Assembly: GCF_003236175.1 (NCBI RefSeq)
Contig: NZ_QKTW01000021.1
Location: 1-40,698, forward strand
Length of the DNA: 40,698 nucleotides
Source: Taibaiella soli
GTDB taxonomy: Bacteria; Bacteroidota; Bacteroidia; Chitinophagales; Chitinophagaceae
Reading direction: 5' to 3'
Positions 6,938-15,294 of this stretch are shown piece after piece (the stretch's first letter is position 1; each line of letters starts with the position of its first letter). Both the position numbers and the translations under genes were made by a program. The notes under the pieces are model-generated. The model was not told the origin of the DNA. It did not search any database and was given only the letters and a program-made list of their open reading frames with translations.

Positions 6938-7924
6938 CTAAGCCTCAACAATATAATTTTCCAGAATCTGATCGAGAACGGACTCCAACTCAGACAACTG
7001 ATCGGTTGAAACAAGTTTGGTGCGATAATCTTTAATATGTGACAAACCTTTGAGATAATTAGAATAATGCCTTCTCATTTCCAGGATACCCAATTTTTCG
7101 CCTTTCCATTTTATAGAACCGTGCAAATGTTTGCGACAAGCATCGATTCGCTCTTCAATAGTTGGCGGCGGTAAAATTTCACCTGTAGCGAAATAATGTT
7201 TGATCTCACGGAAAATCCAGGGATACCCGATCGCCGCACGACCAATCATAATACCATCCACTCCGTAACGGTTGCGGTATTCCAAAGCTTTTTCGGGGCT
7301 ATCGATATCTCCATTGCCAAAAATAGGAATCTGGATACGCGGATTATTGCGCACCTTAGAAATCAAAGTCCAGTCAGCATCACCTTTATACATTTGTGAG
7401 CGCGTACGTCCGTGAATGGTGAGCGCTTTAATGCCTACATCCTGCAAACGTTCCGCTACTTCTTCAATATTTTTAGAATCGTCATCCCAGCCAAGACGCG
7501 TTTTGACCGTCACGGGCAGTTTTGTATTGTCTACAACCGCTTTCGTAAGGCGAACCATCAGGTCGATATCCTTCAATACACCGGCACCAGCACCTTTACA
7601 AACCACTTTTTTCACCGGACAACCAAAGTTGATATCCAGCAGATCCGGGTTAGTTGCGTCCACAATCCGGGCAGAAAGTGCCATTGCTTCTTCATCACCA
7701 CCAAAGATCTGGATACCCACAGGCCGTTCATATTCAAATATATCCAGCTTCTGACGGCTTTTGATCGCATCACGGATCAGTCCCTCAGAAGAGATAAATT
7801 CTGTATACATAAGATCTGCACCATGTTCTTTACACACTGCACGGAAAGGTGGATCGCTCACGTCTTCCATTGGAGCCAGCAGTAAAGGAAATTTTCCCAG
7901 TTCTATATTCCCGATTTTCACCAT
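6938..7924 (-). CDS. dusB: tRNA-dihydrouridine synthase, DusB/NifR3 type
   Basis: This 328-residue FMN enzyme reduces uridine to dihydrouridine in tRNA. The TIM-barrel opening LLLAPMEDVSDPPFRAVC is the Dus signature. INFGCPVKKVVCKGAGAGVL places the likely catalytic Cys at about residue 102. TVKTRLGWDDD, LTIHGRTRSQMYKGDADW, PIFGNGDI and GVDGIMIGRAAIG are FMN- and substrate-binding blocks. A C-terminal helical domain follows. Length and motif order are normal. A TAACTTTG -7 box lies only seven bases before the ATG, so the transcript may be nearly leaderless. The 3' end runs straight into a heptamer repeat array. Confidence 0.95.
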   Translation of the reverse strand: MVKIGNIELGKFPLLLAPMEDVSDPPFRAVCKEHGADLMYTEFISSEGLIRDAIKSRQKLDIFEYERPVGIQIFGGDEEAMALSARIVDATNPDLLDINFGCPVKKVVCKGAGAGVLKDIDLMVRLTKAVVDNTKLPVTVKTRLGWDDDSKNIEEVAERLQDVGIKALTIHGRTRSQMYKGDADWTLISKVRNNPRIQIPIFGNGDIDSPEKALEYRNRYGVDGIMIGRAAIGYPWIFREIKHYFATGEILPPPTIEERIDACRKHLHGSIKWKGEKLGILEMRRHYSNYLKGLSHIKDYRTKLVSTDQLSELESVLDQILENYIVEA

Positions 7925-7931
7925 CGCGCGG

Positions 7932-7939
7932 CAAAGTTA
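7932..7939 (-). promoter_or_regulatory. -7 promoter box for dusB (TAACTTTG)
   Basis: An exact TAnnTTTG match followed by GCCGCG, the usual Bacteroidota context. No clear -33 element is seen. The implied start of transcription falls within a few bases of the ATG. Confidence 0.55.
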
Positions 7940-7990
7940 CGCTTCTTGGTCAATATGTTAATAGGTTAAAAAGTTAATGCGTCGACAGAA

Positions 7991-8088
7991 GTTATAAGTC
8001 GTAAGTTTTAAGTTATAGTAGTCATAGCAGTGAGAATCAATTTGACCGGTAACGCGAAAACTTAAAACTTTTCACTTATAACTTAAAA
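7991..8088. repeat. Inverted pair of heptamer arrays between dusB and kup
   Basis: The left arm is GTTATAA, GTCGTAA, GTTTTAA, GTTATAG (7991-8018). The right arm is CTTAAAA, CTTTTCA, CTTATAA, CTTAAAA (8061-8088). Positions 7991-8012 and 8061-8082 are complementary at 19 of 22 positions, so the pair could fold as a long hairpin or cruciform. Confidence 0.7.
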
Positions 8089-8103
8089 ATGATAAATCTG
8101 CAT

Positions 8104-8111
8104 TAACTTTG
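8104..8111 (+). promoter_or_regulatory. Distal -7 box upstream of kup leader (TAACTTTG)
   Basis: An exact TAnnTTTG match followed by CGGCGC. It would start a transcript about 190 bases before kup, including the hairpin and short ORF described next. Confidence 0.5.
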
Positions 8112-8122
8112 CGGCGCTAAAA

Positions 8123-8150
8123 GCAAGACAAACCTTGTCTGCAATTTTTT
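8123..8150 (+). terminator. Leader hairpin with T-run (possible attenuator)
   Basis: AGACAA-ACC-TTGTCT forms a 6-bp stem, extended by GC pairs across a one-base bulge, and is followed by AATTTTTT. It is a small terminator-like structure directly after the predicted distal start site. It could attenuate transcription or only protect the 5' end. Confidence 0.4.
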
Positions 8151-8165
8151 GAAAGGAGTTTTTTT

Positions 8166-8240
8166 ATGGTGAAAGCACACATTTTCACACACAACCATCT
8201 GCTAGATTTTCCCCCACCCGCTATCATTATTTCTTCCTGA
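8166..8240 (+). CDS. Possible 24-residue leader peptide upstream of kup
   Basis: ATG at 8166 is preceded by GAAAGGAG, one of the few good Shine-Dalgarno matches in the window. It opens a 24-codon frame containing THNHLLDFPPPAIIISS. The Pro-Pro-Pro run is a known ribosome-stalling context. The frame ends 66 bases before kup on the same strand. I do not recognise the peptide. It may be a regulatory uORF or chance; coding cannot be proven from one sequence. Confidence 0.35.
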   Translation: MVKAHIFTHNHLLDFPPPAIIISS

Positions 8241-8268
8241 TATTTTTAGGATAAGTAAGTTATTAAAA

Positions 8269-8276
8269 TACCTTTG
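8269..8276 (+). promoter_or_regulatory. Proximal -7 box for kup (TACCTTTG)
   Basis: An exact TAnnTTTG match. It would give a short leader of about 24 bases before the GTG start of kup, bypassing the short ORF. Confidence 0.5.
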
Positions 8277-8306
8277 TATCGTTTTTCAAAAAAATAGTCC
8301 TCTTTC

Positions 8307-10265
8307 GTGGGAAAAAATCTGAATAAAGCATCCCTTGCGGGAATCATTATTGCTTTAGGAATTATTTACGGAGATATTGGTACATCTCCTCTTTACACAA
8401 TGAATGCCATTTGCAGCGGAAAACAAATTACCGAACTGCTTGTAATTGGCGGCCTCTCCTGTGTCATCTGGACCCTGACTTTACAAACTACTATTAAATA
8501 TGTATTGCTGACGCTAAAAGCGGACAACAAAGGAGAAGGAGGTATCTTCTCTTTATATGCGCTGGTGCGGCGGCACGGTAAATGGACCGTCTTTCCTGCC
8601 ATGATTGGTGGCGCTGCGCTACTGGCCGATGGAATGATTACGCCTCCCATTACGGTAACCTCGGCCATTGAAGGGCTGAAAGGCATCCCGCAAGTAGGAG
8701 ATGTAGGGACCTGGACCATTGTTTATATTGTTATTGCCATCCTTACAGGCTTATTTTTCTTCCAGCAGTTTGGTACCGCTTCGATCGGTAAGATCTTCGG
8801 GCCAATCATGTTGCTTTGGTTTCTGATGTTGGGAGTACTCGGCATTAATCATATCAGTGACGACTGGAGCATTTTCAAAGCGCTGAATCCATATTTCGCT
8901 ATTAAATTATTGACCGTTTATCCAAAAGGTTTCTTCCTGCTCGGTGCAGTATTCCTTTGTACAACGGGTGCCGAAGCGCTGTATTCTGACCTCGGTCACT
9001 GCGGACGCGGCAATATCCGGGTATCCTGGATCTTTGTAAAAGCTTGTCTGATCCTGAACTATCTGGGCCAGGGTGCCTACTTGCTGACATTAAAAGGTCA
9101 GGTCTGGAATTCGGCAACCAAGAATCCGTTCTACGAATTAATGCCAAACTGGTTTGTACTTCCGGGTATCATCATTGCCACCATTGCCGCGATTATCGCG
9201 AGCCAGGCATTGATCTCCGGTGCGTTTACACTCATCAGTGAAGCGATCAAACTGAACCTCTGGCCAAAAATGAAAATCAACTATCCAACGGTAGAACGTG
9301 GTCAGTCTTTCATTCCGGGCATCAATCTCTTATTATTTATCGGCTGTAGCAGTATCGTTTTAATCCTGCAGCGTTCCTCTCAAATGGAAGCAGCTTACGG
9401 CCTGTCGATCACCGCTTGTATGATCATGACGTCGTGCCTGTTCGCATACTTCATGTTTACCAGACGTGTACCGCTGGTTTGGATCGCTGTCTATTTACTG
9501 GTTTATCTGACTATTGAATTCTCCTTCCTGTATGCCAACCTCGAAGAAAAATTCGAGCACGGTGGCTTCATTACAGTAATTGTAGGTGGTGGTTTGTTTA
9601 TGGTGATGCTGACCTGGTTTAAGGCCCGCAAAATCAAAAACCGCTATGTGGAATTTGTACGGGTGGAAGATTATGTGCAGATTATTCAGGAACTGAGCAA
9701 TGACCGCAGCATTCCGAAATATGCGACGCACCTGGTTTATCTGACCAGCGCCAATAATCCGAAGGAAATCGAACACAAGATCATTTATTCGATCCTGTAT
9801 CGTAAACCAAAACGCGCCGATATCTATTGGTTCGTACACGTTGACGTATTGGATGATCCGTATACGATGGAATATGCAGTGCATACGATTATTCCGAACG
9901 AGATTATCCGCATTGAATTCCGTCTTGGTTTCCGTGTGGAACACCGTATACAGTCTATGTTCCGTAAGGTCGTGGAGGAAATGGTGCAGAATAAAGAAGT
10001 GAACGTAGTGAGCCGTTACGAATCGCTGAGCAAAAACAATGTAATGGGTGATTTCCGTTTCATCGTTATGGAGAAATTCCTTTCCCGCGACAACGCGCTG
10101 CCTTTGTGGGAACGCCTGATGATGCGCGGTTATTTTATCCTGAAACGGTTCAGTCTGTCTGAAGAACGCGGCTTCGGTCTCGACCCTTCAGACGTAACAC
10201 TCGAAAAATATCCGATTATTGTTTCTACGGTTTCAGATTATCATTTGAAACGGATAGAAGAATAA
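8307..10265 (+). CDS. kup: KUP-family potassium uptake permease
   Basis: This 652-residue inner-membrane K+ importer of the KUP/HAK/KT type is probably proton-coupled. The N-terminus GIIYGDIGTSPLYT (from about residue 18) and ADNKGEGGIFSLYALVRR are family signatures. About twelve hydrophobic helices extend to residue ~430, then comes the long hydrophilic C-terminal domain typical of the family. The start is GTG at 8307; no in-frame ATG precedes it and the family N-terminus begins right there. Two -7 boxes, a hairpin and a short Pro-rich ORF lie upstream. A 15-bp-stem terminator follows. Confidence 0.96.
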   Translation: MGKNLNKASLAGIIIALGIIYGDIGTSPLYTMNAICSGKQITELLVIGGLSCVIWTLTLQTTIKYVLLTLKADNKGEGGIFSLYALVRRHGKWTVFPAMIGGAALLADGMITPPITVTSAIEGLKGIPQVGDVGTWTIVYIVIAILTGLFFFQQFGTASIGKIFGPIMLLWFLMLGVLGINHISDDWSIFKALNPYFAIKLLTVYPKGFFLLGAVFLCTTGAEALYSDLGHCGRGNIRVSWIFVKACLILNYLGQGAYLLTLKGQVWNSATKNPFYELMPNWFVLPGIIIATIAAIIASQALISGAFTLISEAIKLNLWPKMKINYPTVERGQSFIPGINLLLFIGCSSIVLILQRSSQMEAAYGLSITACMIMTSCLFAYFMFTRRVPLVWIAVYLLVYLTIEFSFLYANLEEKFEHGGFITVIVGGGLFMVMLTWFKARKIKNRYVEFVRVEDYVQIIQELSNDRSIPKYATHLVYLTSANNPKEIEHKIIYSILYRKPKRADIYWFVHVDVLDDPYTMEYAVHTIIPNEIIRIEFRLGFRVEHRIQSMFRKVVEEMVQNKEVNVVSRYESLSKNNVMGDFRFIVMEKFLSRDNALPLWERLMMRGYFILKRFSLSEERGFGLDPSDVTLEKYPIIVSTVSDYHLKRIEE

Positions 10266-10277
10266 ATTAAATTCAAA

Positions 10278-10318
10278 CAAGAAGAGACGCACTATTATGG
10301 TGCGTCTCTTCTTGCATT
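10278..10318 (+). terminator. Terminator after kup
   Basis: A perfect 15-bp stem (10278-10292 / 10300-10314; core GAAGAGACGCAC / GTGCGTCTCTTC) with a 7-base loop lies 12 bases after the stop. The T-tract is weak, so it may also be a palindromic repeat used as terminator. Confidence 0.65.
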
Positions 10319-10720
10319 TGGAGACACCTGTTGCATGGAGACATTACAAGGAGTAACCCCGGTAATAAGAGTACCACATAACGCGGGATCCTTCCTTCGT
10401 GCCAATGACACATCGCGATTATTAAACGCGAAATCAGATCCCGACGTCGTTTCTCCTCGGGAAGGTCCGTATGCTGTGCTACACAGCGCGAGTGATAACC
10501 TCACGGGTCATCACGATGAGTTGGTAAACAGCAAAGCTGTGGAAACGAAGTGGTGATCTGATTTCGCGTCGGGAAAACTATTTTACAAAATTGATCTCGA
10601 TATTCAGCAACCTGTCATTCCCTTTTGATTATGGGCACCATATAATTAGTCAGGACAAATGCGAGTGAAAATTGTATAACCACAGGCTCGCACAGAGATT
10701 CCCCTTCAGGGGTAAGGGGT
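10319..10720. repeat. Repeat-filled spacer between kup and the MBL nuclease
   Basis: I see no gene here; short frames in both directions lie inside repeats. Positions 10428-10461 repeat the GCGAAATCAGATCCC block also at 396-429. Positions 10508-10568 (TCACGATGAG ... CTGATTTCGCG, with an AAACAGCAAAGCTGTGG middle) reappear inverted, with few changes, at 34825-34884. A CCCCTT...AAGGGG palindrome (10701-10719) sits right after the MBL stop without a T-run. Confidence 0.65.
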
Positions 10721-12130
10721 TTACAGTTCCCCTAGCCCAATCGTCTGGTGTTGATAAGGAATTTCCACATCAGTAAAACCTTTACGGATCAGGCGATCGC
10801 GGAAATTGTTCTGTACATCATATTCGCCATGCACCAGGAATAGTTTACGCACTTGCTTTGCGTCCTGGCAAGCGAGCCATTGCGACATATCTTCGTAGTC
10901 ACCGTGCGCACTCAGACTATTGATGATTTTTACCTCGGCCTTTACAGCATAATGCACCCCGAAGATGGTTACGCTCTCAGCGCCTGCACGCAAGCGTCCG
11001 CCCAATGATTCAGGCTCGCAGTAACCAACAATCAAAATCGTATTATTGGCACTATTGATGTTGTGCGCAATGTGATGCTTCACCCTACCGGCTTCTGCCA
11101 TACCAGATGCAGAAATAATCACACATGGTTCGCGCATATCATTTAAACGAATGGAATCTTCCACATCCCGTAAATATTCCAATCCACGAAATGCAAACAC
11201 GTCTTCATCTTTCTTCAGTACCTGCAGCACATTATTGTTAAAGCATTCCGGATGATGTTTAATAATCTGCGTGGCATCGATAGACAGCGGGCTATCCACA
11301 AAATAAGGCACTGCAGGTAAACGACGCTCAAGCTCCAGACGGTTCAGCAGATACAGAATTTCCTGTGTGCGGCCCACGCTGAATGCAGGAATGATCAGCT
11401 TACCACGCTTTTCGATGCAGGTACGTTCTATATGGCTCAGCAAAAGATCAGCTGCCGGAACGACCATATCGTGTAAACGATCACCGTAGGTTGATTCCAT
11501 AATAATGTAATCTGCCTGCGGAAAAACATCGGGGGAACGTAACAGAATATCGCCATAACGGCCAATATCTCCGCTAAACGTCAGACGAATTTCTTTATCA
11601 TGCTCACGCAGCTTCAGATTGACCGCAGCGCTACCGAGCAAATGGCCGCAATCAGTATACATTAATTCAATATCGTCATCGATGCGGAAAGGTTTGTTGT
11701 AGTTAACGGTTTCAAACAACGGAAATACTTCTTTAGCGTCATCTTCCGTATACAGCGGTTTTATAAAATCACGTCCGCTTTTTTCGCGCTGGCGATTGAT
11801 GTATTGCGCATCCCCTTCCTGAATGCGGGCTGAATCGAGCAGCAGAATTTTCGCAAGATCAGCAGTGGGCGGTGTGCAATAAATTTTTCCCTTATAGCCT
11901 TCTTTTACCAGTTTCGGCAAAAGACCAATATGATCAATATGCGCATGGGAAATAATTACGTAATCTATTTCTTCGGGATCAAAACCAAACTCACTGTTCA
12001 GTCGCAAAGTATCCTTACCCATTCCCTGGAACATGCCACAGTCGAGCAGAATTCTTTTGTCTGGATTAATGTGTACGATATGCTTGGAACCCGTAACGGT
12101 ACGGGCAGCGCCATGAAACGTTATCTTCAT
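10721..12130 (-). CDS. Metallo-beta-lactamase/beta-CASP nuclease (Ysh1/CPSF73-like)
   Basis: This 469-residue enzyme, if started at the ATG at 12130, begins directly with the fold (MKITFHGAARTVTGSKHIV). An upstream TTG start would add 18 poorly conserved residues. Zinc ligands are visible in SHAHIDH (about residues 61-67), YTDCGHLLGSA and TFSGDIG. The beta-CASP motifs follow: MESTYGDR (A), ASGMAEAGRVKHHI (B region) and FLVHGEYD (C-terminal His, RMMBL part). Family members are RNA endo- or exonucleases acting in the cytosol. Bacterial homologues of this length are common but few are characterised, so RNA processing is inferred. Confidence 0.9.
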   Translation of the reverse strand: MKITFHGAARTVTGSKHIVHINPDKRILLDCGMFQGMGKDTLRLNSEFGFDPEEIDYVIISHAHIDHIGLLPKLVKEGYKGKIYCTPPTADLAKILLLDSARIQEGDAQYINRQREKSGRDFIKPLYTEDDAKEVFPLFETVNYNKPFRIDDDIELMYTDCGHLLGSAAVNLKLREHDKEIRLTFSGDIGRYGDILLRSPDVFPQADYIIMESTYGDRLHDMVVPAADLLLSHIERTCIEKRGKLIIPAFSVGRTQEILYLLNRLELERRLPAVPYFVDSPLSIDATQIIKHHPECFNNNVLQVLKKDEDVFAFRGLEYLRDVEDSIRLNDMREPCVIISASGMAEAGRVKHHIAHNINSANNTILIVGYCEPESLGGRLRAGAESVTIFGVHYAVKAEVKIINSLSAHGDYEDMSQWLACQDAKQVRKLFLVHGEYDVQNNFRDRLIRKGFTDVEIPYQHQTIGLGEL

Positions 12131-12238
12131 TCGAAAGGAGTGTAAATGACCAATAATAGCGAGGCCGAAACATCCAAAAAGCAATCAGCCTTCAGCTAAC
12201 TAAAGATAACGGAAAGGAGTCGTAAATAAAATTAAAAA

Positions 12239-13123
12239 TCAGGCCAATGCACCGATCTTTTCCATGGCTTTGTGTGCATTTGTATTTGCCGCGCGACGTT
12301 TGTAGTGATACCACCATTCCGGAAAAAAACGGATCAGCATATTGTTGAAGCCACGCATACCGAGCAAGTGATACAGACCGTTCAATTTAGGTACCACACC
12401 GGCCGGGAGTGCGCGTAGACTTAATGCGAACCCACTGTCAAGATACTGCATATGGTGCCAATAGCCGCTTGGCATGAACATAGTTTCACCGTGTTCTAAA
12501 ACTGAGGTATAAGCGTGTGCATACCGCAACGCTGGAAAACGCTGCATATCGAGGCTTTCGTGCCAGTCTACAAAGCTGGCTGCGCTTTCTACCGTCGATG
12601 GCATTTTATAAATAAACTTAGATTGATTGTTGTGCAGCAGCAACACCCTTTTGCGACCGATAAACTGTGTATGAAAAATATGAGAGAGGTCGATATCGTA
12701 GTGCATATGCGCAATGGAACCGGCGCCGCCTACAAACAGCATAGGATATTTTTTTAGAAAACTTTTCGTCAGTTGCTCGGGGAAAATAACATCCTTAATA
12801 ATTTCCGGGGCATATTTAAAAACATTGAAAAGAAAGATTCTTAATTCTACCGGCCCCTTGCGGATGAGATCAAGGTAGTCGCCAAATTTCATCACGCCGT
12901 CGTTGCCATTTACTGGCACATGAGCTCCGGCTCTGATATTGTTGTAGACACCCACATCTACATTTCCGACTATTTCTTTAAAGTAGTCCCAGTTCCATTT
13001 ATTAAATGCAGGCCAGGTGTGCGATAGGTTGGTGATAATAACGGGGATCTGTGGGTCCAGATAGTTCTTCTTAAAGTCTTCAGGCGAAATCTGTTTTACT
13101 CGATCGATGGAAGTAAGTACCAT
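12239..13123 (-). CDS. Cupin-like JmjC-domain protein (cupin_8)
   Basis: This 294-residue protein has the 2-oxoglutarate/Fe(II) oxygenase-like jumonji fold. HMHYDIDLSH supplies an HxD pair (about His141/Asp143). GRKRVLLLHNNQ is the usual following strand. PSGYWHHMQY supplies the distal His (about 222). The N-terminus (PVIITNLSHTWPAFNKWNWDYF) matches the family's entry motif. It may be a protein or RNA hydroxylase; the substrate is unknown. A basic, aromatic C-terminal tail (FFPEWWYHYKRR) extends beyond the cupin. The gene lies on the same strand as the MBL nuclease, 108 bases apart; joint transcription is possible. Confidence 0.82.
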   Translation of the reverse strand: MVLTSIDRVKQISPEDFKKNYLDPQIPVIITNLSHTWPAFNKWNWDYFKEIVGNVDVGVYNNIRAGAHVPVNGNDGVMKFGDYLDLIRKGPVELRIFLFNVFKYAPEIIKDVIFPEQLTKSFLKKYPMLFVGGAGSIAHMHYDIDLSHIFHTQFIGRKRVLLLHNNQSKFIYKMPSTVESAASFVDWHESLDMQRFPALRYAHAYTSVLEHGETMFMPSGYWHHMQYLDSGFALSLRALPAGVVPKLNGLYHLLGMRGFNNMLIRFFPEWWYHYKRRAANTNAHKAMEKIGALA

Positions 13124-13243
13124 AACGATTAGCTTTTGACCAATTAAATATAAGTAAAAAACTACACATATTTGACGCCTGATTTTCCTGTCGTACCATT
13201 AAGGTTCCTCGCAAAGATGCATCCTCCACAGTCCTTAAAACAA

Positions 13244-13275
13244 AAAGCCTTCCCGACGGGTGTCGGGAAGGCTTT
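13244..13275 (-). terminator. Terminator after the parvulin gene
   Basis: A perfect 14-bp stem AAAGCCTTCCCGAC / GTCGGGAAGGCTTT with a 4-base loop. On the minus strand it continues into TTGTTTT. It starts 20 bases after the stop at 13295 and separates the parvulin gene from the cupin gene. Confidence 0.88.
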
Positions 13276-13294
13276 CCATATCATTCAGGTGAAA

Positions 13295-15262
13295 TTATTT
13301 CACCATTGTTTTGAAAACTGGTTCGTCCACTTTTACCGGATACTTAGTACGCAGTTGTGCGTTCCACTGTTTTTCGAGGTAATCCTGGTATTCTGCCACT
13401 ACATAACCACGGGCGTCATCGAGTGACTTAGTAGTTTTTGTAGTGAATACATCATCGGCTTTCACTACCGTGTAGCTGCCATCAGCGTTTTTCACCGGAG
13501 CAGAGAGTTTACCTTTTACCACAGACGCTTCAGGTACATCTTTAAAACGAGAGAATTCAAAATGACCACGTTGTACAGAAACCGCATCAGGTTTAGCTTC
13601 CGTATTCAGTTGTTTCATTACATCTTCTTCTTTCACACCTTTTTTAGCCAGTGCTTTCAGACCTGCATTCATAGACGCTTCGTCTTTGAAATGATATACA
13701 GCACCTGTGAAGCCAGGATCCCATTGGTATTTAGTCTTATTAGTTTCGTAGAAATTTTTCAGACCTACTGTATCTCTTGAAGCTTTACCCCACACATTGC
13801 GGTCCATCAGTTCAAACAACAGGATACCGTTTGTGTATTCATCCATCAGGTTTTTGAAATCAGGATTTTCATCTACCAAGTGATGTTCTTCGAAATCATT
13901 TACCACACGGCTTACATACATGTTGTAAATATCATGCATTACCGCAGCTTTAGGACCGCGAAGCTGGCCACGGGTAAGTGTTTCAGCAAATTTCACGAAA
14001 TCGATCTGAGAATAGTTTTTACCACCGAGTGTAAAAACAGGCTGTGTCATGTTGTTGAAATCAGTTGATTTGAACATACCTACTGCTTTACCTGTATCCG
14101 GCAGTGATTCCATTTTCTTTACCACTGCATCATAATTTGCAGGATATTCTTTGAAACCGTTTTTCTCTTTTACTTTCTGGAAGAAGATATCATGTGCTGA
14201 TTGTGCACGGGAATCGTTTTCCACTTTACGTTTCAGCGTAGACGCAACGCTGTCGTATGGTTTGATTGGAATTTTCTGGATTAGTTTCAACAGGTGCAGA
14301 CCATATTCCGTCTGTACTGGCTGAGAAAGATCTCCCGGATTTTTCAATGCAAATGCCGCATTTTCGAATGCAACCGGATAACGGCCGATACCGAATGGCG
14401 CCATTACACCACCTTCAGCATTACTGAATTTATCGTCTGAATATTTTTTAACCGCATCTTCGAAAGACATACCGCCTTTCAATGAAGTCTGCACTGAATC
14501 CATACGCTTGTGTGCTGCCGCAACACCAGCTTCGCCTTTTGCTTTCGCAATATCGATACGGATTTGTGCTACCTGCACTTCACCACGCGCCGGACGACGA
14601 TCCAGCACTTTAATGATATGATAACCGAACTGTGTACGGAATGGAGTAGAAACCTTTCCTACCGGCGTACCGTAGGCCGCATTTTCAAACGGATAAATCG
14701 TCTGCAGCGCAGTGATATACCCTACATCGCCACCATTGTCTTTCGTGCCGCGATCTTCAGAGAATTGTTTCGCTAATGCAGCAAAATCCCCTTTCTTTTT
14801 CGCGATCAGATTGTAAAGGCTATCGATCTTGCGGTAAGCAATTAATGTATCTGCCGGAGCCATTGAAGGCGGTGCCATAATCAGAATGTGCGCAACATGA
14901 ATTTCTTCTTTAGAACGGTCATATGCTTCACGAACGAGTTTGTTGGTCACTTCTTCGTCCGTCAGATAATTTTTCGCCAGCTGCTTGCGGTAATTATCCA
15001 GCTCACGCTGAATGTTCGGCAAAGTGTCCAGTTGTTGCAGCTCTGCCTCTTTCACCTTCATACGGAAGAGTGAATACAGATCCAGATATTCCCTTAATGC
15101 AGGCTCTGAATAATCTGTTTTTTTGTTGAGGCTGTTCTTTTCATAGACTCTTAAAAATTCCTGCTTGCTTACTGGATTACTGCCGTACGTAAACAACGTC
15201 TGAGCGAAACCAGAGCTGATCAGAAGGCCCGAAGCGAAACAAGTTAAAACCAGCTTACGCAT
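13295..15262 (-). CDS. Periplasmic peptidyl-prolyl isomerase, two parvulin domains (SurA/PpiD-like)
   Basis: This 655-residue secreted foldase has a signal peptide of about 20 residues (LLISSGFAQ). An N-terminal helical chaperone-like region precedes the first parvulin domain (HVAHILIMAPPS ... GGDVGYI ... FRTQFGYHIIKVLDRR). A second follows (VQVAQIRIDIAKAK ... GGVMAPFGIGRYP ... QTEYGLHLLKLIQK). A long C-terminal region of about 300 residues has no domain I recognise. It probably helps fold outer-membrane proteins. Only 32 bases separate it from the upstream thioredoxin-fold gene, so the two appear to form a periplasmic folding operon. Confidence 0.92.
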   Translation of the reverse strand: MRKLVLTCFASGLLISSGFAQTLFTYGSNPVSKQEFLRVYEKNSLNKKTDYSEPALREYLDLYSLFRMKVKEAELQQLDTLPNIQRELDNYRKQLAKNYLTDEEVTNKLVREAYDRSKEEIHVAHILIMAPPSMAPADTLIAYRKIDSLYNLIAKKKGDFAALAKQFSEDRGTKDNGGDVGYITALQTIYPFENAAYGTPVGKVSTPFRTQFGYHIIKVLDRRPARGEVQVAQIRIDIAKAKGEAGVAAAHKRMDSVQTSLKGGMSFEDAVKKYSDDKFSNAEGGVMAPFGIGRYPVAFENAAFALKNPGDLSQPVQTEYGLHLLKLIQKIPIKPYDSVASTLKRKVENDSRAQSAHDIFFQKVKEKNGFKEYPANYDAVVKKMESLPDTGKAVGMFKSTDFNNMTQPVFTLGGKNYSQIDFVKFAETLTRGQLRGPKAAVMHDIYNMYVSRVVNDFEEHHLVDENPDFKNLMDEYTNGILLFELMDRNVWGKASRDTVGLKNFYETNKTKYQWDPGFTGAVYHFKDEASMNAGLKALAKKGVKEEDVMKQLNTEAKPDAVSVQRGHFEFSRFKDVPEASVVKGKLSAPVKNADGSYTVVKADDVFTTKTTKSLDDARGYVVAEYQDYLEKQWNAQLRTKYPVKVDEPVFKTMVK

Positions 15263-15294
15263 GATTAATGTGTGTTTTTATTTTAGGATTTAGA

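Noticed and set aside
8104-8306. c-di-AMP (ydaO) riboswitch upstream of kup
   Set aside because: K+ transporter genes are often under this riboswitch, but I could not find its conserved pseudo-symmetrical core; only a short simple hairpin is present.
10295-10556. Overlapping 69- and 73-codon frames on both strands downstream of kup
   Set aside because: They lie inside dispersed repeat elements found elsewhere in the window, have no Shine-Dalgarno or promoter, and resemble no protein.
12131-12184. Longer TTG-started version of the MBL nuclease
   Set aside because: The extra 18 residues are outside the fold, which begins exactly at the ATG at 12130.
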